A stretch of DNA of 64,000 bases from Anabaena sphaerica FACHB-251. GTDB taxonomy: Bacteria > Cyanobacteriota > Cyanobacteriia > Cyanobacteriales > Nostocaceae. The notes under the pieces were generated by a model. The model was given only the letters and a program-made list of their open reading frames with translations, had not been told where the DNA came from and did no database searches. The stretch is from positions 248,001 to 312,000 of the forward strand of contig NZ_JACJQU010000003.1 in NCBI RefSeq assembly GCF_014696825.1, given 5' to 3'. Numbering within the stretch: the first letter of the stretch is position 1; every line of letters begins with the position of its first letter. A program made the translations under genes and the position numbers. Shown here piece after piece: positions 27,300-36,126 of this stretch.

Positions 27300-27779
27300 T
27301 TATGGAGTAATCGTTAAAGTGACTGTGTAAGTATAATCTCCAGCTAAAAATGCCGTGGGACGTTCTACCAACATACTCACCTCTAAATCGTTTGTCCCCG
27401 CAGGTAAAGACCCATTTCCGCCCCCAACATCACTACTAACAGTAGTAGAACCAAATCTGACATACCCTATTTTGATTGTCCCTGGAGGGTCTTGACTAGC
27501 CCCAGAAACAAGCACAGGAGCAGAAACGGTAATTGTGGCATTTGTGCTGGTTTGCACCGTCACAGTAGCCGGAGTTTGTGGTTCAAACTTGCTTGGTATA
27601 CCATTAGAACCACCGACTATTACGGGTTCTAAGGGAGGGAAAATAATCTCGGTAAAGGTGGCCTGGACGGGAACAGTTCCAATAAAAGGAACGTCTACAC
27701 TTTGAGCTAGGGCAGCGTGTTGAACTGTGAACACACTTGCTAACGCCAGAGTAGAATTTAAGAACAGACGGTAAAACAT
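27300..27779 (-). CDS. Fimbrial subunit-like protein (subunit 1, no Cys pair)
   Basis: The 159-residue protein has a signal peptide (1-25, AALAQ). The mature start 'SVDVPFIGTVPVQATFTEI' and end 'GDYTYTVTLTITP' match its two neighbours, but the conserved Cys pair is missing. It is the first gene of the operon on the minus strand. Absence of the disulfide and its first position may mark it as a distinct, perhaps major or initiating, subunit. Confidence 0.78.
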   Translation of the reverse strand: MFYRLFLNSTLALASVFTVQHAALAQSVDVPFIGTVPVQATFTEIIFPPLEPVIVGGSNGIPSKFEPQTPATVTVQTSTNATITVSAPVLVSGASQDPPGTIKIGYVRFGSTTVSSDVGGGNGSLPAGTNDLEVSMLVERPTAFLAGDYTYTVTLTITP

Positions 27780-27945
27780 TACAGACCCGCCTTACTATTC
27801 AACGTTGTGCTGTAACACAACATGATTTTAGCCTAACCTGTAAGTTTACACGATAGCCATAGTAATAACACTTAAATAAATCCTCGGTCAAGGTTTGTGT
27901 AAAATTACTTAATTATTAAATTTTTGATGAAGAGACAATCAAACT

Positions 27946-28560
27946 TTAAAATTTAATCCCTAAACGCTCAAAATCTCGCTGGACTTCGTTAAACAGAGCT
28001 TTATTATGGGGATCTGTTTTTATAGCCTTTTTAAGATAGATTCTCGCTTTTGGCATTTGTTTTTCATTAATTAGCGCCCTTCCCCAGATTTGATAAGATA
28101 TGGCTTGCCATTGTCGTACTTCCATATCTCCTGGTAATCTAGCTGCTAAAGCCTCAACTAGAGCGATCGCTTGAGGAAAACGTTTTGCTTGCAGAAACCG
28201 TTGCAACTGCTCATAAGTTTTCCATTTTAAGCGTTGTTCTATATCCTCTACTGTCGGTGGATGTGGCATCACTGTCGTTGTTGATGCTGACTGTTGGGGT
28301 GTTGCCTCAGTGTAACTACCCACAGAAGTTGATGAAGTAAATGAACTATGTGATTTGGGGGCTATTTCCTCTGGCGGTACTACCGTTTGTAAGAGTTTGT
28401 AAGCCTCAGTCAAGGCAATAAATTTTTCTTTAGATTTTTCATCATCTGGGTTGATATCGGGATGATATTGCTGTACCAGTCGGCGGTAAGACGCTTTGAT
28501 TTCAGCAAAAGAGGCCCCTGATCTTAACCCCAATAAACGGTAGCAATCTCCGATATCCAT
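27946..28560 (-). CDS. J-domain (DnaJ-like) protein with C-terminal helical repeat
   Basis: The 204-residue protein has a J domain at residues 3-60 with an intact HPD motif ('RLVQQYHPDINPDDEKSKEKFIAL'), so it can stimulate an Hsp70 ATPase. A Ser/Thr-rich linker and a TPR-like helical segment ('RWALINEKQMPKARIYLKKAIKTDPHNKALFNE'-type; residues about 155-200) follow. There are no zinc or substrate-binding DnaJ domains, so this is a class C co-chaperone. It lies downstream of clpP on the same strand. Confidence 0.9.
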   Translation of the reverse strand: MDIGDCYRLLGLRSGASFAEIKASYRRLVQQYHPDINPDDEKSKEKFIALTEAYKLLQTVVPPEEIAPKSHSSFTSSTSVGSYTEATPQQSASTTTVMPHPPTVEDIEQRLKWKTYEQLQRFLQAKRFPQAIALVEALAARLPGDMEVRQWQAISYQIWGRALINEKQMPKARIYLKKAIKTDPHNKALFNEVQRDFERLGIKF

Positions 28561-28660
28561 GTTGCTTTACTCCAATTCAAAATTCAAAATTAAAAATTCA
28601 AAATGAAGAATTCCTATTTTTGAATTTTCAACTTTGAATTTTGAATTTATTTTTCCCTTT

Positions 28661-29254
28661 TTAGATGCGTTCTTCAATCACACGGTCAATTAAACCATAT
28701 TCTTTGGCTTCTTGAGCAGACATGAAAAAATCACGATCCATGTCTTTTTCAATTTTGGCCAAAGCTTGACCAGTGTTATCAGCATAAATCTGATTTAGCT
28801 GACTACGAATTCGCAGAATTTCTCTGGCTTCGATTTCGATATCAGAAGCTTGTCCGCGAGTACCACCAGAAGGTTGGTGAATCATGATCCGGGAGTGAGG
28901 TAGAGCCATGCGTTTGCCTTTAGCACCAGCTGTTAACAAGAAAGATCCCATTGAAGCAGCTAAACCAACGCAAATGGTGACAACATCAGATTTGATGTGT
29001 TGCATGGTGTCATAAATCGCCAACCCAGATGTCACCATTCCCCCAGGGGAATTGATGTATAAATAAATGTCTTTACCTGGATCATCAGAATCCAAATAAA
29101 GCATGACGGCAATAATTTGGTTAGCAATTTCGTCATCTACATCCCGTCCCAAGAAAATAATTCTTTCCCGGTACAGGCGGTCATAAATGCTAATCCAATC
29201 TGTATACTGTCCTCCGGGCATCCGGTAAGGAACTTTAGGAACGCCTATAGGCAT
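28661..29254 (-). CDS. clpP: ATP-dependent Clp protease proteolytic subunit (ClpP3 type)
   Basis: The 197-residue protein has the serine-protease triad: Ser in '[11 protein letters not shown]', His in '[11 protein letters not shown]' and Asp in 'DMDRDFFM'. The partner gene upstream is the inactive ClpR. In cyanobacteria ClpP3 and ClpR form a mixed heptameric core driven by ClpC and are essential. The N-terminal extension '[20 protein letters not shown]' is typical of ClpP3. Confidence 0.95.
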   Translation of the reverse strand: MPIGVPKVPYRMPGGQYTDWISIYDRLYRERIIFLGRDVDDEIANQIIAVMLYLDSDDPGKDIYLYINSPGGMVTSGLAIYDTMQHIKSDVVTICVGLAASMGSFLLTAGAKGKRMALPHSRIMIHQPSGGTRGQASDIEIEAREILRIRSQLNQIYADNTGQALAKIEKDMDRDFFMSAQEAKEYGLIDRVIEERI

Positions 29255-29282
29255 TTTTACGACTCCAGTTTTAATTAGTTAA

Positions 29283-29375
29283 GGGAACAGGGAAAAGGGA
29301 ACAGGGAATAGTAGAAGAAAGGATAAATAAGTTTTGCTTGCTTTCTGTCACCTGTCACCTGTCACCTGTCACCTG
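29283..29375. repeat. GGGAACA and TGTCACC heptamer repeats between clpR and clpP
   Basis: Two heptameric tandem arrays: GGGAACA-like at 29283-29309 and four TGTCACC units at 29346-29375. They fill the clpR-clpP spacer and are candidate strain-variable loci. Confidence 0.75.
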
Positions 29376-29376
29376 C

Positions 29377-30039
29377 TTAAAGCACACTAGTGGGGAGTGG
29401 GGGATTGGCCAGTTCTTCTTTTTCAAACACGCGATCGATCAGACCGTATTCCTTGGCTTGGTAAGGAGTCATGTAGAAGAGACGATCCATATCTTTGGTA
29501 ATTTTTTCTACCTGCTGACCAGTGGTGTGAGACAGAATATCAACCATTGATACTTTGTTTGCCAAAACTTCTCTAGCCCGAATTTGAATATCCGTTGCTT
29601 GGCCTTGGGCGTAGCTTTTGGGCTGATGCAGGATAATGTTGGAGTTGGGCAAGCTAGCACGACAGCCCTTGGTACCAGCACTGAGAAGCATTGCTGCCAT
29701 ACCCATCGCCGAACCGATGCAGATGGTGTGGATGGGGGGCTTGATGTATTTCATGGTGTCATAGATGGCGAAGGCTTCGGTTTCAAAACCGATAGGTTCG
29801 CCACTGTAACCAGAAGTGCCAGTTGAGTTGATGTAGATTTTAATTGGCTTTTCGGGGTCGTCGGATTGTAAAAATAGCAATTCGGCGACGATCAATTCCG
29901 TGACAGCAGGCACCAGTGGCATACCCAGATAGACAATTCGCTCCTTCAATAGTAGGGAAGGTAGATCTGGCGGCGGTGTCCGGTAGAAGTTATCGCCGTA
30001 ATAGGGGGCTTGTACAGCCTTGATGGGGGAAATGTCCAT
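29377..30039 (-). CDS. clpR: ClpR, catalytically inactive ClpP paralogue
   Basis: The 220-residue protein has the ClpP fold, but the active-site segment reads 'ICIGSAMGMAAMLL', with Gly where ClpP has the nucleophilic Ser. The His in 'NIILHQPKSYA' is retained. This is the diagnostic feature of ClpR. An extra loop 'TGTSGYSGEPIGFETEA' replaces the usual SPGG segment. It is first in the clpR-clpP pair, which assembles into one proteolytic core. Confidence 0.93.
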   Translation of the reverse strand: MDISPIKAVQAPYYGDNFYRTPPPDLPSLLLKERIVYLGMPLVPAVTELIVAELLFLQSDDPEKPIKIYINSTGTSGYSGEPIGFETEAFAIYDTMKYIKPPIHTICIGSAMGMAAMLLSAGTKGCRASLPNSNIILHQPKSYAQGQATDIQIRAREVLANKVSMVDILSHTTGQQVEKITKDMDRLFYMTPYQAKEYGLIDRVFEKEELANPPLPTSVL

Positions 30040-30483
30040 AGGAACTGAATCGCCTGAAACTATGCCGTTAACTGTATTACATCCTAGCGCGATGCTTTCA
30101 TAATTTAGGGTGTGGATTTCTCACTGATGCTCAAGAAAGCTAGGTTGCTAGGATATTTTGAATATTATGCTATGTTTTAGGAAAATCCGACAGAAGCCCC
30201 ACCCCTGAACCAATATTTATTTGATTATCCCAATTTAATTCAAATAGTTGGTGCGGGCATCTTGCCCGCTAGAATTTTAAAAATTAAATCCAGTCAAGCT
30301 TATTTGTCTGAGCATTTGCTAAACTAATTTTTGACAAGACTATATGCGTCCCACCACGGCTTAACATACTGGGTAATTATTTGGTTAAATTCCTGAAGCG
30401 TTGGTACGGTGTGTTGGTATAATATAAATTTATTGACACCAATACAGACAAGTGTGATGTATAACTAAATCAATCTGCAACTT
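30040..30483. other. Gap of 444 bases, no gene
   Basis: It includes a small palindrome 'GGGCATCTTGCCCGC' (about 30255-30269), a dispersed cyanobacterial repeat. I see no ORF, RNA gene or other repeat that I can support. The clpR promoter should lie near 30040-30100. Confidence 0.55.
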
Positions 30484-32181
30484 TTAAGCTGGCGTTAAGT
30501 CTTCAATTAACACTTGATCAAGAGGTACTCGAAAAACTTTCAGAATTGAGATTGTTCCCCCTGGTGTTGTAATGTCGCTGACTGCTTTCAATGTGCAACT
30601 TAGGGCTTCTGGTGTCACTTCAACGACATTGTAACCGTGGGTTGTGGAGTTAAAATATTGAATGTGAGGATTACTAGCTGTGAGCATTTGAGTCATCACT
30701 TCAATTGGTGGGTTTATCTGCTGGGAACTGGAATTATCAGCCTCTGCGAAGTTAGAAGAAGCCATTGAGCCAACTAGGAACTCCACCCCTATCGGCTCCT
30801 CCTGGGGGTCATCAAAGTTCACTTTCTGATACCCAGTGACAAAAGTGTGAAAATCACCAGTAATCGTGACAAAGTTTTTCACGCCAGCCTCTTTGATTGT
30901 TTGAAAAATTAGATTCCGTTCAGCCGGATAACCATCCCACTGATCGAAGGACATAAACAAATCTGGAGTTGATTGCCCTAAAAGCTTTGTGGTCAATGCT
31001 GATAAATACTTGAGTTGCATGGTCATGACTTCATTTCCCCAGATTTTCCAAGTAGCAGCAGAATCGAGGATTTTATCAAAGAACCACTGACGCTGTGTAG
31101 TTCCCAGCATAGTTCTGTGGGGATAATTCCGTTCGGGACAGTCTGGAATCATGTATCGGTTTTGTTTAAGATACCGCTGCTGCTGCTCTTCAAGCTTGTC
31201 AGAGGGAGGACCATCTCGATAGAGACGTTCATCCGTCATTACCAGTTCTAATAAGTTGCCAAATTTGAAGGTGCGATAGATTTGCACATCAGCTAGTGGC
31301 TCCTGATCAGCCTGGAAATTAATGCTAGTGGGGATGTGTTCAATCCAGGCTTGAGTTGCCCATTGACGCAGATTTGATTTATGAAAGGGAACTTGATCAG
31401 GAGTATTGGTCCCAAAGCAATCCCCAGCAAACTCATGGTCATCCCAAATATTGATAAAGGCAAAACGCTCTCGCAGCTTTTGCAAATTGGGATCGCTGTT
31501 GTAGGTTTGATAAAGGTATCTATAGTCTTCTAATGTAGTAGCAACTGGTTGACCGCTGGGTAATTGCAGGGAACGAATGCCTCTTTGGAAACTGGTGTCT
31601 CCTACACTTTCGTAGATATAATCGCCCAAAAATACTACAAAATCAATGTCCTCTTCTGCCAAAAAGCGATGGGCATTGTAGTAGCCGTTAGTGTAGTCCT
31701 GGCAGGAGATATACGCAAAGCGAACTTGGTTGACTTCAGTTTTGACAGCAGGTAGCGTCTGAAAACGACCTGTTCTGCTGGCTATTCCTTGGTAAATGAA
31801 TCGGTAGTAGTAGGTGGTAGAAGGTTGGAGATGGGGAGAATTGACAACAGCTTTGAGAGTGTAATCTTGTGACGCATCTGTTTGTGAAACACCTTGTAAA
31901 GTGATCGCCCCAAAATCAATATCTGTAGAAATCTCAAAACCAACCTGAATCAAACCAGGTTTTGATGAACCTATGCGAGTCCATAGAGTAATCCCCTGCA
32001 TCTGTGGCTCCCCGGATGCCACACTCTGTGGAAATATAGATGTGGCAGCATTAGTAGATTTGACAGTCAACAACTCTTTGACTTGAGCCTCACTGATTTC
32101 TAACTGTTGTGGGAGTTTTTCACCAGGACAGATCACAATACCCATGAAGAGGGAGTTCTTGAGGAAAGTCCGTCTATCCAT
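30484..32181 (-). CDS. phoD: PhoD-type alkaline phosphatase/phosphodiesterase
   Basis: The 565-residue protein has a twin-arginine export signal ('MDRRTFLKNSLFMG'). The PhoD_N segment 'VASGEPQMQGITLWTRIG' (about 55-140) is followed by the PhoD metallophosphatase domain: 'FAYISCQDYTNGYYNA', 'FVVFLGDYIYES', 'FINIWDDHEFAGD', 'VKNFVTITGDFHTF'. These supply the Fe/Ca ligands. The enzyme releases phosphate from mono- and diesters in the periplasm. It is the last gene of the minus-strand block, 48 bases after the EamA exporter, and may be phosphate-regulated independently. Confidence 0.93.
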   Translation of the reverse strand: MDRRTFLKNSLFMGIVICPGEKLPQQLEISEAQVKELLTVKSTNAATSIFPQSVASGEPQMQGITLWTRIGSSKPGLIQVGFEISTDIDFGAITLQGVSQTDASQDYTLKAVVNSPHLQPSTTYYYRFIYQGIASRTGRFQTLPAVKTEVNQVRFAYISCQDYTNGYYNAHRFLAEEDIDFVVFLGDYIYESVGDTSFQRGIRSLQLPSGQPVATTLEDYRYLYQTYNSDPNLQKLRERFAFINIWDDHEFAGDCFGTNTPDQVPFHKSNLRQWATQAWIEHIPTSINFQADQEPLADVQIYRTFKFGNLLELVMTDERLYRDGPPSDKLEEQQQRYLKQNRYMIPDCPERNYPHRTMLGTTQRQWFFDKILDSAATWKIWGNEVMTMQLKYLSALTTKLLGQSTPDLFMSFDQWDGYPAERNLIFQTIKEAGVKNFVTITGDFHTFVTGYQKVNFDDPQEEPIGVEFLVGSMASSNFAEADNSSSQQINPPIEVMTQMLTASNPHIQYFNSTTHGYNVVEVTPEALSCTLKAVSDITTPGGTISILKVFRVPLDQVLIEDLTPA

Positions 32182-32229
32182 TTTGTTTAATTAATTAAGT
32201 AGAACGGGAGTAATTAATGCTTTTAACTT

Positions 32230-33240
32230 TTAGTTGGCTGGAGTTACATTAGTTTCTTCTGCTGAAATATTTGCACTAGATTTCTTGTCTGCACCTTTGC
32301 CAGTTTTGGCTAAATAAATACCTCCTATAATCACAGTAAAACCCACCAAGTTTAAAAAAGTTAAATTCTCGGAAAAGAGTATCCAAGCCAGAATTGCAGC
32401 AATGACTGGATCAAGTAAAAACACTATCAGCACAAAGGTGGAGGAAAAGCTTTTGAGACTGTATACTGTCAACCCATGACCTAAAGCTTCACAAACAATA
32501 GCTAGGGAAAATACAATTAACCAGCCTGATAAAGAAGTTGGGAAGAATTGATCTTCATATATCTGTACGAGTGGTAACGTCAATACAGCCCCAACCAAGC
32601 AGCGCCACATAAGTACAGTTTCTACTGAAAATTTGCTTCGTAAATATTCTAAAATTAAATAGGTGGTTGCATATAATACCGCACACCCAAGAGCAGCAAA
32701 GTCACCAAGAAGACCGTTATTAGAGACTAAGAAGTCATCAAATCCTAAGACTGCTGCTCCTAGTATTGCCAGAAGCATTCCGAACAGAAATTTTCGGTCA
32801 AAAAGCTGTTTGAATAACAACCAGCCTCCTAATGTAGTAAATACTGGGCTTAAACCACCCAACACATTAGCATTAGCGATACTGGTTTGAGTCAGAGACC
32901 AAGTCCAAAGGAGGCGACCTAACATATAAGCTAGAGATGCTCCTAGTAAAAGTGCATAATCGCGAATTTGGTAACGTTGCTGTGGTATGACTGGTTCTTC
33001 TGATAATTGAGTGCGTAATTGATAAATCCCATTCCACAACGCAAATACGACAGCGGCTATCCAAGAGCGATTGAATAGTGTTACATTTATACTCATTTCG
33101 CTCAGGGAAAATTTGACTAAGATTCCTGTTATTGATAAAGCGAATAAAGCGATAATCAACAAGAGAAATGGAATAATTTCTACTGATAATGTTGTCGGTT
33201 TTTTCTCGTTCTCTAATACTTCTTGATTGTTCGTTGTCAT
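32230..33240 (-). CDS. EamA/DMT-superfamily transporter
   Basis: The 336-residue membrane protein has about ten helices in two EamA repeats (about residues 20-165 and 175-315). 'IVCEALGHGLTVYSLKSFSS' and 'LLDPVIAAILAWILFSENLT' are the typical end of the second repeat. EamA proteins export amino acids, nucleosides or small metabolites. Its place in the aminotransferase/dehydrogenase block suggests export of the cluster product. No substrate can be read from sequence. Confidence 0.88.
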   Translation of the reverse strand: MTTNNQEVLENEKKPTTLSVEIIPFLLLIIALFALSITGILVKFSLSEMSINVTLFNRSWIAAVVFALWNGIYQLRTQLSEEPVIPQQRYQIRDYALLLGASLAYMLGRLLWTWSLTQTSIANANVLGGLSPVFTTLGGWLLFKQLFDRKFLFGMLLAILGAAVLGFDDFLVSNNGLLGDFAALGCAVLYATTYLILEYLRSKFSVETVLMWRCLVGAVLTLPLVQIYEDQFFPTSLSGWLIVFSLAIVCEALGHGLTVYSLKSFSSTFVLIVFLLDPVIAAILAWILFSENLTFLNLVGFTVIIGGIYLAKTGKGADKKSSANISAEETNVTPAN

Positions 33241-33393
33241 TTAGGTTTTGCTCAATATAAGGAATTATTGACGAGTAATATAAGCTGTTTTATATTCAAC
33301 TTGCATATTACCTAGAATTATAACTATTGTCAGGTAGGCGGTCTGAAAATTAAAAGTTTATCAGCTTCATAAAGATAGTTAGAAATGCCTAAT

Positions 33394-34278
33394 TTAGACT
33401 AATTCACCGTCTTCTGTCAGTAATCCCTCTGCTATTAATAACTCATCTAGACCATCAATCAACGTATTAATTTGGCGGTTTAGGAGTATGGAAGAAGAAT
33501 TAGAGGCAGTCGCAACCTGTAAGTTTTGAAAGTGTTCTGCAAGATTTTTTGGATACTTTCTGCACAGCTTTTTCACATACTCTAGCAAACGTTTTTCCCC
33601 CGGATGAGGAACATAATTAACAGCAAAAACAATATCGAAATAACTTGCTAATAAAGCAGTGATTCGATGGTTAATACTGATCCAGTCTTGGCGTTCAACT
33701 GCTAACTCTATCTGATGACAGTATGATGAAATATTTTTTCGTAAAATAGGATAGTTTTTAGCAATGATTGCTTTTCTCAAGGCATTGGGGTAGGGTTGTT
33801 TAGCAACAGAGAGTAGATGCTCAAACCACCCGGTTCTATCAAATAAGATTTGAGAATGCAAAACATTAAACAAAAAACAAGTTGTATATCCTATATTGGG
33901 CTGATGTTTGACTAAAATTGAATTTAGCTGCTCTTCAATCCAATTCGGGTTTCGATACATAATATCTACACCGCATCCTGATTGTCTATCTATCCACTCG
34001 TCACCAGTTTCCCAAAACTGGTTGTTAATTTCAAAACGCGAGGCAAATTGTTGAGCAATTGCAGATCTAATTTCGACGGAAATTTCCTCTGAGATATAAA
34101 TATAAAAATCTAAATCAGATAATTCATCTGCAACTAAAGCAGTTTGAGAACCTGCTAAGACAATGGCTAATACTTGAGGTAAACTACTAAATTCAGCAGC
34201 TATTGTTTGAGCCAAAGGGGGAATTTCAAACGTAGTAGAATGGTTATTTTCCGCTGCTAAATAATTTTCATCTGACAT
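33394..34278 (-). CDS. DUF4037/nucleotidyltransferase-domain protein
   Basis: The 294-residue protein has the nucleotidyltransferase motif 'VLAGSQTALVADELSDLDFYIYI' (GS...D.D, about residues 39-61) and a third acidic position in 'GCGVDIMYRNPNW'. A helical C-terminal half (about 150-290) follows. The layout resembles aminoglycoside/lincosamide nucleotidyltransferases and the DUF4037 family. In the context of an amino-sugar-like pathway it could adenylylate the product, as tailoring or self-protection; this is inference. Confidence 0.75.
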   Translation of the reverse strand: MSDENYLAAENNHSTTFEIPPLAQTIAAEFSSLPQVLAIVLAGSQTALVADELSDLDFYIYISEEISVEIRSAIAQQFASRFEINNQFWETGDEWIDRQSGCGVDIMYRNPNWIEEQLNSILVKHQPNIGYTTCFLFNVLHSQILFDRTGWFEHLLSVAKQPYPNALRKAIIAKNYPILRKNISSYCHQIELAVERQDWISINHRITALLASYFDIVFAVNYVPHPGEKRLLEYVKKLCRKYPKNLAEHFQNLQVATASNSSSILLNRQINTLIDGLDELLIAEGLLTEDGELV

Positions 34279-34357
34279 TGTGTATGCTTCTCCTGGTGCT
34301 GCAATAATGTTTGAACCTATATTTAAAATTTAGTTGTACCAATATCATGTGCCACAA

Positions 34358-35407
34358 TCATAACTCTTGAGCAAAATCAATTACCAACGCTCTGCAATCT
34401 GGTTGTTGAGAGATATCAACCGCATCAGTTGTCAATTTGGAGAATGGGACGTAATGTGTGATGATCGGACCGAGATCAATTTGTTTTGTACAAATCAGAT
34501 CCAGCGCCCTGCGGAAGTGATCAGGATTATATCGATAGCTGCCATAAATCTTCAGCGAACGGTAATGAATCAAATTGGGATCACCTGTAAACTTTGTTCC
34601 GGGTGGTGTTCCCCCAAAACCAACTGCCGTACCACCGCAGCGTAGTAGCGTCATTGACTGTTCATAAGTTTCACTAGAACCAACTGCTTCAATCACTACA
34701 TCAGCACCATAGCCGTGAGTCTCTTGCATCACTACGTCTCTTAGAGACTCATGCTTGACATTAACAGTGCGGAATGCTCCCAAAGCTAATCCCTGTTGTA
34801 GGGAATCATCATGTTTGCCAGCAAAAATAATCTTGGCGGCATTTTGGAGTCGGGCTAGTTGCACAAATGTCAACCCCACACTTCCATCTCCAACGATAAC
34901 GACACAATCCGAAGCGGCAATATTGGACAAGTCCATAGCTTGCAATATGCAGGCCAGTGTTTCGGCATAAGCGCCTTCTTCATAGGCAATCTCTGGAGGC
35001 AGTTCCAAGATCCCATCCACCAGGGTAGCGGGAACGCTCACATACTCAGCCATACCGCCTGATGCTAAAGTTGTCGGATTGAGACAATGCCCCCATTCTC
35101 TTAGCTGACAATAGAAGCATTCCCCACAAGGACGCTCTGGATTAATTGTCACGCGCATTCCTGCTTTGATGCTAGTGACATCAGCCCCCACAGCTACAAC
35201 ATCTCCGGCCAGCATCCGCCCAAAAATTTCCGGTGGCTGGTGTTTGGGATGACCGACTAAGACAGCACGCACGTGCATGGCAGAAAAGAAACACTTTTGG
35301 ACTTTGATGAGAACTTCCCCAGGATTGAGATCAGGTAGGTTCACTTGTTCCCATCGAAAATTCTCACGTCCTGGGCCGTACCAGACCGCCGCTTGCATGG
35401 TTAGCAT
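34358..35407 (-). CDS. Medium-chain dehydrogenase with altered catalytic zinc site
   Basis: The 349-residue MDR protein has its structural zinc Cys set intact (C94, C97, C100, C108 in 'CGECFYCQLREWGHC'). The NAD(P)-binding motif is 'VVIVGDGSVGLTFVQLARL'. The catalytic zinc site is unusual: 'KCFFSAMH' keeps Cys39, but the usual GHE is GRM (63-65), so the second zinc ligand is lost. Zinc-independent chemistry or a changed ligand set is possible. It is second of two MDR genes flanking a HAD phosphatase in the same operon. Confidence 0.82.
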   Translation of the reverse strand: MLTMQAAVWYGPGRENFRWEQVNLPDLNPGEVLIKVQKCFFSAMHVRAVLVGHPKHQPPEIFGRMLAGDVVAVGADVTSIKAGMRVTINPERPCGECFYCQLREWGHCLNPTTLASGGMAEYVSVPATLVDGILELPPEIAYEEGAYAETLACILQAMDLSNIAASDCVVIVGDGSVGLTFVQLARLQNAAKIIFAGKHDDSLQQGLALGAFRTVNVKHESLRDVVMQETHGYGADVVIEAVGSSETYEQSMTLLRCGGTAVGFGGTPPGTKFTGDPNLIHYRSLKIYGSYRYNPDHFRRALDLICTKQIDLGPIITHYVPFSKLTTDAVDISQQPDCRALVIDFAQEL

Positions 35408-35452
35408 GACTTTCCTGTGATTTTTGCTTGCATTTGCTTGACTCCAACAGAT

Positions 35453-36115
35453 TCAGGTGAGAAACTCCTTCAGCCATGACTCGTTGATCTGTGCCAGTGA
35501 ATCGAGGGTGACATCTGCGATCGCAAATCGGGGATCTTTTCTGTCTTCTACTGCTGGCACAGCAATACATCGCATGGAAGCGGCCTTAGCACTGACGATG
35601 CCGCGAATTGAGTCTTCAAACGCCACACACTTTTGCGGTTGCACACCAAGGCGATGGGCAGTTGTCAGATACACCGCCGGGTGGGGTTTACCAAATTCCT
35701 CTGTTTGTGCAGAACTGACAACATCGAATACATCTTGCAAACCTAGTCTATTTAGCACTGCCTCAATCAGAAGGATGGGTGATGAGGTCGCCAATGCCAA
35801 AGGCAAGTGCATCTGCTGGCATAATTGTATAATTTCAACTGCACCAGGCATGGGCTGTCCGGTGGTTGCCACAAGTTCGCTGACACGATGAACAATCCTT
35901 TCCGCTACCTCAGACTGACTTACCGCTGTCCAAGGAAATTTGGCATACCAATAGCTGACTACCTCATCAACACGCAATCCCATTGTTTGATTGCACATAC
36001 TGAGTTGCAATGGTACTCCCAATTCATTTAACACCTCTACTTCGGCGTTGCACCAAAAAGGCTCGCTGTTAATCAGCAAACCGTCCATATCAAAGATTAC
36101 CGCTACATCTTGCAT
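35453..36115 (-). CDS. HAD-superfamily phosphatase (HxpB/YniC-like)
   Basis: The 220-residue protein starts at 36115 (the frame is open upstream to 36175, but the family N-terminus is MQDVAVIFDMDGLL). Motif I 'IFDMDGLLINSEP' holds the nucleophile Asp9 and acid Asp11. Motif II 'LALATSSP' and motif IV 'VAFEDSIRGIVSAKAA' are present. The cap domain resembles hexitol/2-deoxyglucose-6-phosphate phosphatases. Eleven bases separate it from the upstream dehydrogenase stop, so co-translation is likely. Dephosphorylating a sugar- or aminopolyol-phosphate intermediate is the natural role in this block. Confidence 0.88.
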   Translation of the reverse strand: MQDVAVIFDMDGLLINSEPFWCNAEVEVLNELGVPLQLSMCNQTMGLRVDEVVSYWYAKFPWTAVSQSEVAERIVHRVSELVATTGQPMPGAVEIIQLCQQMHLPLALATSSPILLIEAVLNRLGLQDVFDVVSSAQTEEFGKPHPAVYLTTAHRLGVQPQKCVAFEDSIRGIVSAKAASMRCIAVPAVEDRKDPRFAIADVTLDSLAQINESWLKEFLT

Positions 36116-36126
36116 GAGAATTTCCT

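Noticed and set aside
28661-30039. Possibility that ClpR with missing Ser is a mutated, dead ClpP
   Set aside because: Loss of the Ser with retained His, plus the loop insertion and linkage to ClpP, is the normal ClpR state in cyanobacteria.
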